Source: Amycolatopsis sp. WQ 127309 (lineage in GTDB: Bacteria; Actinomycetota; Actinomycetes; Mycobacteriales; Pseudonocardiaceae). From it: 64,000 bases of DNA. A program made the translations under genes and the position numbers. Every line of letters begins with the position of its first letter. Within the stretch, counting starts at the first letter, position 1. Of this stretch, positions 52,222 through 60,306 are shown piece after piece. The notes under the pieces were generated by a model. The model saw only the letters and a program-made list of their open reading frames with translations, was not told where the DNA came from and did no database searches. The stretch lies in NCBI RefSeq assembly GCF_023023025.1, contig NZ_CP095481.1, positions 1,984,001 through 2,048,000 on the forward strand. The letters run 5' to 3'.

Positions 52222-55113
52222 CTACTTCGCCTTGGTGGCCGTGGTGCGCTTCGGCGCGGTCTTCGTCGCGGTGGACTTCGTGGCCGCGGCCTTGGCGGTC
52301 TTGCTCGTGCCCGCCTTGACCGTCTTCGCCGTCGTCGACGCGGGCTTGCGCGCCGGCGCCTTCCGCTTCGGCGCCGGGCCCTTCGCCCGCTTCTCCGCCA
52401 GCAGCTCGGACGCGCGTTCGGTGGTGAGCTCCTCGATCTCGTCACCCTTGCGCAGGGTCGCGTTGTACTCGCCGTCGGTCACGTACGGGCCGAACCGGCC
52501 GTCCTTGACCACCATCGGCTTCTTCGACACCGGGTCCTCGCCGAGCTCCTTGAGCGGCGGCTTCGCCGTGGCGGACCGGCCGCGCTGCTTCGGCTCGGCG
52601 TAGATCTTCAGCGCCTCTTCGACGGTGATCGAGAACAGCTGGTCCTCGGTCGCGAGCGAACGCGAGTCCGTGCCCTTCTTCAGGTACGGCCCGTAACGCC
52701 CGTTCTGCGCCGTGATCTCGTCGCCGGACTCCGGGTCCTTGCCGACCACGCGCGGCAGCGAAAGCAGCTTCAGCGCGTCTTCGAGCGTCACCGACTCGAT
52801 GTCCATCGACTTGAACAGCGAACCGGTGCGCGGCTTCGGCTGCTTCGCCTTCGCGGCCTTCTTCTGCGCGGCCGTCGCGGTTTCGGGCAGCGGCTCGGCC
52901 TCCGGCAGCACCTCGGTCACGTACGGCCCGAAGCGGCCTTCCTTCGCGACGATGTCGTGCCCGCTCACCGGGTCGGCGCCCAGCGTGCGGCCCTCCTGCG
53001 GGGTCGCGAACAGCTTCTCCGCCAGCTCCAGGGACAGCTCGTCCGGCGGCAGGTCTTCGGGCAGGTTCGCGCGCTGCGAGTTCCCGTCGACCTCGCGCTC
53101 CAGGTACGGCCCGTAGCGGCCGACGCGGACGACGACCTTGTGCCCGTCGGAGTCGTTGAACAGCGGGATCGAGTTGATCTCCCGCGCGTCGATGTCTTCG
53201 ACACTGCCCTCGACCAGCTTCTTCAGCCCGCCGAGGCGGCCGATCGAGCCGTCGACGCCCATGTCGCCGCCGAAGTAGAACTTCGACAGCCACTGCCCGC
53301 GCTGCTCGTCGCCGTTGGCGATGCGGTCGAGCTCGTCCTCCATGCCGGCGGTGAAGTCGTAGTCGACCAGCCGCTCGAAGTGCCGTTCCATCAGGCCGAT
53401 CACGGCGAACGCGACCCACGACGGAACGAGCGCGGAGCCCTTCTTCCAGACGTAGCCGCGGTCCTGGATGGTCTTGATGATCGACGCGTACGTCGACGGG
53501 CGGCCGATGCCCAGCTCTTCCAGCTTGCTGACCAGGCTCGGCTCGGAGTACCGGGCCGGCGGCGACGTCGTGTGCCCGTCCGGGCTCAGCTCGGTCGCGG
53601 TGAGGTCCTGGTCCTTCTCGAGCACCGGCAGGCGGCTCTGCTTGTCGTCGGCGTCGCCACCGGTCTCGGTGTCGACCGCTTCGACGTACGCCTTCAGGAA
53701 GCCCGCGAAGGTGATCGTGCGGCCCGAAGCCGCGAAGGTGCACTCTTCGCCCGACGTCGCGTTGCCGACGATGCGCACCGACATCGTGGTGCCCCTGGCG
53801 TCGGTCATCTGCGAGGCGATCGTGCGCTGCCAGATCATCTCGTAAAGGCGGTACTCGTCGGTGTCCAGCTCGCTCGCGACCTGGCCCGGCGTGCGGAAGA
53901 CCTCACCCGACGGCCGGATCGCCTCGTGCGCTTCCTGCGCGTTCTTCACCTTGCGGGTGTACTGGCGCGGCGACGGCGAGACGTACTCCTTGCCGTACAG
54001 CTGCGTGGCCTGGCTGCGCGCCGCCGAGATCGCCGACTCCGACAGGGTCGTCGAGTCGGTACGCATGTAGGTGATGTAACCGTTCTCGTACAGCTTCTGC
54101 GCGATCCGCATGGTGCGCTCGGAGGTGAACCGCATCTTGCGGCCCGCCTCCTGCTGCAGCGTCGAGGTCATGAACGGCGCGTACGGCTTCCGCGTGTACG
54201 GCTTCTCCTCGACGCTCGAGACCTTGAAGTCACGCTGCTTCAGCGCGTCGGCCAGGCGCCGCGCGTCGGCCTCGGCCAGCACGCGGATCTCGTTGTTCGA
54301 GGCCTTGAGCTGCCCGTCCGAACCGAAGTCGCGGCCGGTGGCCAGGCGGGCGCCATCCACGGCGACCAGGCGGGCCGCGAAGTCCCGCGGCGACGCCTCT
54401 GCACCGGCGTCCATCGTCGCCGAGATGTCCCAGTACGACGCCGAGGTGAAGCGCATCCGCTCGCGCTCCCGCTCGACCACGATCCGGGTCGCCACCGACT
54501 GCACGCGGCCCGCCGAAAGCTTCGGCATGACCTTCTTCCACAGCACCGGCGAGACCTCGTAGCCGTAGAGGCGGTCGAGGATGCGGCGGGTCTCCTGGGC
54601 GTCGACGAGGTCGACGTCCAGCTCGCGGGTCGAGCCGGCGGCCGCGAGGATCGCCTGCTCGGTGACCTCATGGAAGACCATCCGGCGGACCGGGACCTTC
54701 GGCTTCAGCGTCTCGAGCAGGTGCCACGCGATGGCTTCGCCCTCGCGGTCGGGGTCCGTCGCGAGGTAGAGCTCGTCGACGTCCTTCAGCAGCCCCTTGA
54801 GCTCGGTGACCTTGGACTTCTTGTCCGGGGTGACCACGTAGAGGGCCTTGAAGTCGTTGTCGACGTCGACACCGAGCCGGGCCCACGACTCGCCCTTGTA
54901 CTGGGCGGGGACGTCAGCGGCGCCGCGCGGCAGGTCGCGGATGTGCCCGACGGAGGACTCGACGACGTAACCGCCGCCGAGGTAGGGGGCGATCTTGCGG
55001 GCCTTGGTCGGTGACTCGACGATCACGAGCCGCCGGTGCCCGGCGCCGTTGTCCGCCCCGGCTCCGTTCTTCTTGGTCCCTGCTCCTGCCACGCTGTCCT
55101 GCTCTCCGCTCAT
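52222..55113 (-). CDS. topA: DNA topoisomerase I
   Basis: The 963-residue type IA enzyme relaxes negative supercoils. The TOPRIM domain is at about 27-150 (LVIVESPTKARKIAPYLGGG; acidic pair D120/D122 in ATDPDREGEA). The active-site tyrosine is Y349 in GYITYMRTDS. Instead of zinc fingers, several topo C-terminal repeats follow (GRYGPYLEREVDG, GRFGPYVTEV, GRYGPYLKKG, GRFGPYVTDG). A Lys/Ala/Thr tail (last 55 residues) resembles the basic tails that bind DNA and RNA polymerase in mycobacterial TopoI. Its place near tmk-like and holB genes is conserved. Confidence 0.97.
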   Translation of the reverse strand: MSGEQDSVAGAGTKKNGAGADNGAGHRRLVIVESPTKARKIAPYLGGGYVVESSVGHIRDLPRGAADVPAQYKGESWARLGVDVDNDFKALYVVTPDKKSKVTELKGLLKDVDELYLATDPDREGEAIAWHLLETLKPKVPVRRMVFHEVTEQAILAAAGSTRELDVDLVDAQETRRILDRLYGYEVSPVLWKKVMPKLSAGRVQSVATRIVVERERERMRFTSASYWDISATMDAGAEASPRDFAARLVAVDGARLATGRDFGSDGQLKASNNEIRVLAEADARRLADALKQRDFKVSSVEEKPYTRKPYAPFMTSTLQQEAGRKMRFTSERTMRIAQKLYENGYITYMRTDSTTLSESAISAARSQATQLYGKEYVSPSPRQYTRKVKNAQEAHEAIRPSGEVFRTPGQVASELDTDEYRLYEMIWQRTIASQMTDARGTTMSVRIVGNATSGEECTFAASGRTITFAGFLKAYVEAVDTETGGDADDKQSRLPVLEKDQDLTATELSPDGHTTSPPARYSEPSLVSKLEELGIGRPSTYASIIKTIQDRGYVWKKGSALVPSWVAFAVIGLMERHFERLVDYDFTAGMEDELDRIANGDEQRGQWLSKFYFGGDMGVDGSIGRLGGLKKLVEGSVEDIDAREINSIPLFNDSDGHKVVVRVGRYGPYLEREVDGNSQRANLPEDLPPDELSLELAEKLFATPQEGRTLGADPVSGHDIVAKEGRFGPYVTEVLPEAEPLPETATAAQKKAAKAKQPKPRTGSLFKSMDIESVTLEDALKLLSLPRVVGKDPESGDEITAQNGRYGPYLKKGTDSRSLATEDQLFSITVEEALKIYAEPKQRGRSATAKPPLKELGEDPVSKKPMVVKDGRFGPYVTDGEYNATLRKGDEIEELTTERASELLAEKRAKGPAPKRKAPARKPASTTAKTVKAGTSKTAKAAATKSTATKTAPKRTTATKAK

Positions 55114-55423
55114 CTCGTCCCGCCGCCGCGGGACTGCACCACGTCCGGACCCCTGACGGAGGGCCCGAGCCCGCGTCTCGGCCTGTCAGTGTGCACGCTC
55201 TCCCAGCCCGGACGGCGTGGAGGTGGCCCAACACGCCGCTGGGCCCGTGTCCACCGCATCGCCGCTGACCTCGGCGATGTTTCCTCTCTACACCGGGCAC
55301 GTGATTTCGGCCACGTGCCGCGCAGCCTAGCGCGTGACCGTCCGGATACCCTCCGTTCGACGGTGGTGGGCGCGTGGAGGTGACCGCTTCACTGGATTCC
55401 CCGTCCAGCCGAAAGGAACCGCC
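55114..55423. other. Divergent intergenic region topA / secreted protease
   Basis: 310 bases holding both promoters. No frame here is supported. The protease ribosome site GAAAGGA is at its right edge. I see no strong inverted repeat. Confidence 0.4.
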
Positions 55424-56230
55424 ATGACCCGTCGCCTGCTCGGCGCCCTGCTCACCGCCGTGACCGCCACCGTATTACTGGGAGTCACTCCGGCGAACGC
55501 GGCGGCGGCGAACTTCGCCGGCACCGTGGCGCTGTCCAACTGCTCGGGCTCCGTGGTCAAGCCGGCCGCCACGCCGGACACCGCGCCCGCCCTCGTCATG
55601 TCCAACGGCCACTGCCTCGAAAGCGGCTTCCCCGGCCCCGGCCAGGTGATCACGAACCAGACCTCGACCCGGACGTTCACGCTGCTCACGGCCAGCGGGA
55701 GCAACAAGGCCACGCTCCGGGCGAAGAAGATCATCTACGGCACGATGACCGACACCGACTTGTCGCTCTACCAGCTCACCACCACCTACGCGCAGATCAA
55801 GTCGAACTACGGGATCTCGCCGCTCGAGCTGTCGAACGCGCACCCGACCGCCGGCTCCGCGATCGACGTCGTCTCCGGCTACTGGAAGCGCGTCTACTCC
55901 TGCAACATCGACGGGTTCGTCTACCGCCTCAAGGAGGGCAGCTGGACCTGGAAGGACTCGATCCGCTACACCTCCGCGTGCCAGACCATCGGCGGGACCT
56001 CGGGCTCGCCGATCATCTCCGGCGGCAAGGTCGTCGGCGTCAACAACACCGGCAACGAAGACGGCCAGCGCTGCACGGAGAACAACCCGTGCGAGGTCGA
56101 CCAGGCCGGCAACGTCACCGTGCACCACCTGACGAACTACGGCGAAGAGACCTACGGCATCCCGGCCTGCCTCACCGCGGCCAACGAGATCGCGCTCACC
56201 CAGGCCGGTTGCACCCTGCCCCGGCCCTGA
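55424..56230 (+). CDS. Secreted trypsin-like serine protease (S1 family)
   Basis: A 268-residue protein with a signal peptide (MTRRLLGALLTAVTATVLLG, cut after ANA near residue 25). The catalytic triad is visible: His in VMSNGHCLES, Asp in MTDTDLSLYQL, Ser in CQTIGGTSGSPIISGGKVVG. Cys residues (SNC, GHC, YSC, SAC, RCTENNPC, PAC, GC) suggest several disulfides. It has no long pro-region, so it may be exported nearly active. The ATG is placed by GAAAGGA seven bases upstream. Substrate unknown; it lies alone, divergent from topA. Confidence 0.88.
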   Translation: MTRRLLGALLTAVTATVLLGVTPANAAAANFAGTVALSNCSGSVVKPAATPDTAPALVMSNGHCLESGFPGPGQVITNQTSTRTFTLLTASGSNKATLRAKKIIYGTMTDTDLSLYQLTTTYAQIKSNYGISPLELSNAHPTAGSAIDVVSGYWKRVYSCNIDGFVYRLKEGSWTWKDSIRYTSACQTIGGTSGSPIISGGKVVGVNNTGNEDGQRCTENNPCEVDQAGNVTVHHLTNYGEETYGIPACLTAANEIALTQAGCTLPRP

Positions 56231-56248
56231 CGCGGCGACCGCACCCGG

Positions 56249-56902
56249 TCAGGCCGTGCTCGGCACGGCCTCCGGGTGCGGTTCCACCTCCGCCGGCACC
56301 GCCCCGGGCCACGCCGCTTCGGCGCCCGGCGGCGGCTCGCCGATCAGCTCCAGCAGCGCCTCCAACCGGCGCTTCCCGGTGACCTTCACGGCCGGGACCT
56401 CGGCTTTCGGGCCGGTCAGCTTGGCCAGGACGCCCAGCGGCGTCAACGCGTCGACCAGCCGCTCGTGCATGCCGGGCGCCAGCGGGTCGACGGCCAGCAG
56501 GTAGCCCTGCGTGCCGGGCCGGCCGCCGGCCAGCGCCCACATCCGCAGCATCGCCCCGCTCAGCCGGAAGCCGTCCGGCACCGCCTTGCCCGAGTCGTCC
56601 TCGACCGGGCCGGCGCAGCCCGTGCGCAGCCATTTCACCGCCATCGGGAGCAGGTCCACCCGGAACGACGTCCGGACCTGCGGGTTGCCGCAGTCGGCCT
56701 TGGAGACCTGGGCGTCCGCGCCGCGCTGCCGCAGCTCACGCGCGAGGATGTGCGCCCGCCACGGCTCCTCGACGACCACCGAAAGCCGCGCGGCGGTGCG
56801 CCCGAACCCGGTGATCTGACCGTGGCAGCACAAGAGCCCGGCCAGGTCGCCCAGGCCGGGCCCGCTGGCTTCCGCGGAGAAGAGCGAGATCGTCCGATCC
56901 AC
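56249..56902 (-). CDS. WhiA-like LAGLIDADG-fold protein lacking the HTH
   Basis: A 217-residue protein. GDLAGLLCCHGQI, the ARELRQRGADAQVSKAD segment, RVDLLPMAVKWLRTGC and the final DALTPLGVLAKLTG...KRRLEALLELIGE follow the order of the N-terminal domain of the sporulation regulator WhiA, which has a homing-endonuclease fold without nuclease residues. The C-terminal DNA-binding helix-turn-helix of WhiA is absent; the end is Pro/Ala/Glu-rich. I assign this by pattern and rate it moderate. It converges with the protease gene and precedes nothing obviously related. Confidence 0.5.
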   Translation of the reverse strand: MDRTISLFSAEASGPGLGDLAGLLCCHGQITGFGRTAARLSVVVEEPWRAHILARELRQRGADAQVSKADCGNPQVRTSFRVDLLPMAVKWLRTGCAGPVEDDSGKAVPDGFRLSGAMLRMWALAGGRPGTQGYLLAVDPLAPGMHERLVDALTPLGVLAKLTGPKAEVPAVKVTGKRRLEALLELIGEPPPGAEAAWPGAVPAEVEPHPEAVPSTA

Positions 56903-56953
56903 CGCGCCATACTAGAACACAAGTTCGATTCGCGGCGAGGGTCACGGGATCTT

Positions 56954-57544
56954 TCAGCGTGGCGGCTCGTCGAGCTGACGGCAGCCGGGGGCCCGCTGCT
57001 GCGCCGCCTCCAGGGCCGGGACGTCCTCGAGGCCCTTGAGGTAGTCGAGGGCGTCGATGCGGTCCAGCGTGGCCCTGGCCTCGCCGAGGGCCTCCTTGGT
57101 CGCCGCCGCGTCACCGCGGACCGCGTCGATGCGCTGACGCGCGTTCTCGGCCTGCGTGCGGATCTCGGTGAACTGCCCGATGACGTCCTCGCGGCCGCCA
57201 TCGGCGGCGGGCACGGGTGGCGCGCCGAGCGCGGTCAGCCCGGCCAGGCTCCGGTCGAGGCCGCCGACCACCGACGAGAGCAGCTCGCTCGACGTCCGGG
57301 AAGCCTGCTGCGGCGTGCTCGGGTCGACCGCCGGGAGCGAAGCCAGGGTGCGGACCAGGCCGCCCACCGCGCCGCAGTAGGCGTCCGCCCATCTCGCCGC
57401 GGGATCGGCCTGCGGCACCACGGTCGTCACCGACAGACCCTGGTCCCGCGCCGGCGACTGCGTGGCGGCTTGCTGCCCGCAGCCGGCGAGGCCGATCGTG
57501 ATCGTCGTGGTCAGAGCGGCTAAGACGGTTGACCGCGGCCGCAC
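56954..57544 (-). CDS. Lipoprotein of unknown function
   Basis: A 196-residue protein with a lipoprotein signal peptide: basic start (VRPR), hydrophobic VLAALTTTITIGLAG and the lipobox LAGC. The mature part is helical and probably coiled-coil (GQFTEIRTQAENARQRIDAV), with two further Cys (YCGAV, PGCRQL) that may form a disulfide. The start GTG 57544 has AGGAGGT six bases upstream, better than GTG 57550. It lies downstream of the membrane pyrophosphatase gene, beyond that gene's terminator. Confidence 0.78.
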   Translation of the reverse strand: MRPRSTVLAALTTTITIGLAGCGQQAATQSPARDQGLSVTTVVPQADPAARWADAYCGAVGGLVRTLASLPAVDPSTPQQASRTSSELLSSVVGGLDRSLAGLTALGAPPVPAADGGREDVIGQFTEIRTQAENARQRIDAVRGDAAATKEALGEARATLDRIDALDYLKGLEDVPALEAAQQRAPGCRQLDEPPR

Positions 57545-57643
57545 CTGCACACCTCCTGCTCGACGACGTCCCGGAGAGCCCGACGGTACCGACTCGGTGC
57601 CGCTTCGCAACTCGCCGTCCCGGCGTGGGATGCCCGGGCACGC

Positions 57644-57681
57644 CACGGGCCCGGCACGCGACGTTGCGTGCCGGGCCCGTG
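57644..57681 (-). terminator. Terminator of the membrane pyrophosphatase gene
   Basis: A perfect 16-bp stem (57644-57659 with 57666-57681, CACGGGCCCGGCACGC and complement) with a 6-base loop, 17 bases past the stop. Confidence 0.85.
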
Positions 57682-57698
57682 AACGGGTACCGCGAGGA

Positions 57699-59993
57699 TC
57701 AGGCCTTGATCTCCGTCGGGGTGTCCGTGAGGACCGTTCCCCGCCGCTTCGAGACCACGATCGCCGCCACGATCACGGCGACCGCGACCAGCGAGATGAT
57801 GATGCGCACGGCGGTGTTCTGGTCCGGACCGATCGAGAACTGCACGATGGCGGGCGCGATCAGCACGGAGACCAGGTTCATCACCTTGATCAGCGGGTTG
57901 ATCGCCGGGCCGGCGGTGTCCTTGAACGGGTCACCCACGGTGTCACCGATGATGGTGGCCTCGTGCGCGGACGAGCCCTTGCCACCGTGGTTGCCGTCCT
58001 CCACGAGCTTCTTCGCGTTGTCCCACGCGCCACCGGAGTTGGCGAGGAAGATCGCCATCAGGGTGCCGCACGCGATCGCGCCGGCCAGGTAACCGGCGAG
58101 CGCACCGGTGCCCAGGCCGAAACCGACCGCGATCGGGGCGAAGACCGCCAGCAGACCCGGCGTCGTCAGCTCACGCAGCGAGTCGCGCGTGACGATGTCG
58201 ACGACCCGGCCGTACTCGGGACGGGTGGTGCCCTCCATGATCCCGGGGATGTCGCGGAACTGGCGACGGACCTCGTAGACCACCGCGCCGGCGGCGCGGG
58301 AGACCGCGTTGACGGCGAGACCGGAGAACATGAACACCACGGCCGCGCCGACGATGACGCCGACGAGGGTGTTCGGGCTGACGATCGTGTTGACGAACGA
58401 GTTCGCCCCGGAGATGCCGTCGGCCACACCGGCGCCCATGCCGGTCAGCGTCTTCGCGATCGCGTCCGAGTAGGAACCGAACAGCGCCGTCGCCGCGAGC
58501 ACCGCCGTGGCGATCGCGATGCCCTTGGTGATCGCCTTGGTGGTGTTGCCGACCGCGTCCAGCTCGGTGAGGATCTGCGCGGCCTTCTCGTCGACGTCGC
58601 CCGACATCTCGGCGATGCCCTGCGCGTTGTCCGAGACCGGGCCGAAGGTGTCCATCGCGACGATGACGCCGACGGTGGTCAGCAGGCCGGTACCGGCGAG
58701 CGCCACGGCGAACAGCGCGACGCCGCCGCCGAGGAGGTACGCGCCGAACACGGCCGCGCCGATCACCAGCGCGGTGTACACAGCGGACTCGAAACCGACC
58801 GAAATGCCGGAGAGGATGACGGTCGCGCCGCCGGTCTCCGACGTCTGCGCGACGTCCTTCACCGGCTTGTACTCGGTGCCGGTGTAGTAACCCGTCAGCT
58901 TCAGGATGACCGCGGCGAGCACGATGCCGATGATCACCGCGATGGTCGCGATGACCGCTGGGTTGCCCGAGTTTTCGAAGCCCGCACCGAAGTCCGAGAA
59001 GCTGCTCGGCAAGTACACGAACGCCGCGATCGCCGACAGCACCGCGGAAATGACCGCGGAGATGTAGAAGGAGCGGTTGATCGTGACGAGACCGGGCTCG
59101 CCGACGCGCGCCTTCGTGATGTAGACACCGATCACCGCGGTGATCACGCCGATGGCCGGCACGATCAGCGGGAAGATCAGGCCGTGCACACCGAAGGCGG
59201 TGCTGCCCAGGATCAGGGCGGCGACGAGCATGACGGCGTAGGACTCGAAGAGGTCCGCCGCCATGCCGGCGCAGTCACCCACGTTGTCACCCACGTTGTC
59301 CGCGATGGTCGCGGCGTTGCGGGGGTCGTCCTCCGGGATGCCCTGCTCGACCTTGCCGACCAGGTCCGCGCCGACGTCGGCGGCCTTGGTGAAGATGCCG
59401 CCGCCGACACGCATGAACATGGCGATCAGCGCGGCGCCGAAACCGAAGCCTTCGAGGACCTTGGGCGCCTGGCCGGTGTACACCAGCACGACGACCGCGG
59501 CACCGAACAGGCCGAGGCCGACGGTGATCATGCCGACCACACCACCGGTGCGGAAGGCCACGCGCATAGCGATCTCGCGACCGCCTTCCTCGCGCGACGC
59601 GGCGGCCACGCGCAGGTTCGCCTGCGTCGCCAGCCACATGCCGAGGTAACCGATCGCGAACGAGAAGCCGGCGCCGACCAGGAAGAAGAGCGAGCGGCCG
59701 ATCTTCTCGTTCCAGTCGTCGGCGGGAAGTGCGAAGAGCAGGAGGAACACGATCGCGCCGAAAATGGCGAGAGTGTTCCGCTGCCGCTTGAGGTAAGCGG
59801 CCGCGCCTTCCTGCACCGCCTTGGCGATGTCCTGCATCTTGGCGGTGCCCTGGCCCGCGGCCAGCACCTCCTTGAGCAAGACGTAGCCGATGACGAGTGC
59901 GGCAAGCGCGACCACGGCGACTACACCGACGATCGTGTAGCCACCTCCGGAGAGCGTGATGTTGCCGCCCTCCGCGAGGAACTGCCGTGCCAT
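57699..59993 (-). CDS. hppA: Membrane-bound proton-pumping pyrophosphatase, K+-independent type
   Basis: A 764-residue protein with about 16 membrane segments that couples PPi hydrolysis to proton export. The PPi/Mg site shows in EQGIPEDDPRNAATIADNVG followed by DNVGDCAGMAADLFESY, and again near the end in IIGDTVGDPFKDTAGPAINP. The motif GNTTKA, with Lys at the position that is Ala in K+-dependent enzymes, marks the K+-independent class. I start at ATG 59993 (MARQF). It is divergent from a helicase gene. With the soluble Ppa at 33 kb the cell has two fates for PPi. Confidence 0.96.
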   Translation of the reverse strand: MARQFLAEGGNITLSGGGYTIVGVVAVVALAALVIGYVLLKEVLAAGQGTAKMQDIAKAVQEGAAAYLKRQRNTLAIFGAIVFLLLFALPADDWNEKIGRSLFFLVGAGFSFAIGYLGMWLATQANLRVAAASREEGGREIAMRVAFRTGGVVGMITVGLGLFGAAVVVLVYTGQAPKVLEGFGFGAALIAMFMRVGGGIFTKAADVGADLVGKVEQGIPEDDPRNAATIADNVGDNVGDCAGMAADLFESYAVMLVAALILGSTAFGVHGLIFPLIVPAIGVITAVIGVYITKARVGEPGLVTINRSFYISAVISAVLSAIAAFVYLPSSFSDFGAGFENSGNPAVIATIAVIIGIVLAAVILKLTGYYTGTEYKPVKDVAQTSETGGATVILSGISVGFESAVYTALVIGAAVFGAYLLGGGVALFAVALAGTGLLTTVGVIVAMDTFGPVSDNAQGIAEMSGDVDEKAAQILTELDAVGNTTKAITKGIAIATAVLAATALFGSYSDAIAKTLTGMGAGVADGISGANSFVNTIVSPNTLVGVIVGAAVVFMFSGLAVNAVSRAAGAVVYEVRRQFRDIPGIMEGTTRPEYGRVVDIVTRDSLRELTTPGLLAVFAPIAVGFGLGTGALAGYLAGAIACGTLMAIFLANSGGAWDNAKKLVEDGNHGGKGSSAHEATIIGDTVGDPFKDTAGPAINPLIKVMNLVSVLIAPAIVQFSIGPDQNTAVRIIISLVAVAVIVAAIVVSKRRGTVLTDTPTEIKA

Positions 59994-60306
59994 TCGTCCT
60001 CCAGGAGACGTCGACATGCGCCAGCGTCGACGGCAGGCCGAGGTTCGACACGGCCGACGCTGGCTTGGACCCTGTACCGAGCGACACGCTAGCCGGGCAG
60101 CAACGCACGTCTCACATGACGCTCACCACAGAGAGTGTGGATTGCGGGAGTGTATTGGTACTGCAACCAGGCCCGACAAGCCGTCCCAGGGTCGGTACAA
60201 TCCGTTACCTTGTGAGCCTCCTCACTTGATCGATCACTCTGCCGCCGATCCGTTGGCCCTGCTGGGATGCGCCGGAACTGTCGGACCCCTGTGCCAAGCT
60301 CGGCGA
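59994..60306. other. Divergent intergenic region hppA / helicase
   Basis: 313 bases with no supportable gene. The plus-strand frame leading into the helicase is open through the region, but its sequence (Arg/His/Cys-rich) has no family match, so I treat it as untranslated. Promoters of both genes should be here; I cannot fix them. Confidence 0.4.

Noticed and set aside
52059..52445. Minus-strand frame across the topA end and the palindrome
   Set aside because: It is the antisense-phase reading of the Lys/Ala/Thr-rich topA tail, Arg/Pro/Ser-rich and without support.
59956..60306. N-terminal 117-codon extension of the helicase frame
   Set aside because: It overlaps the hppA start and promoter region and has no helicase-family sequence; GTG 60307 fits the family start better.
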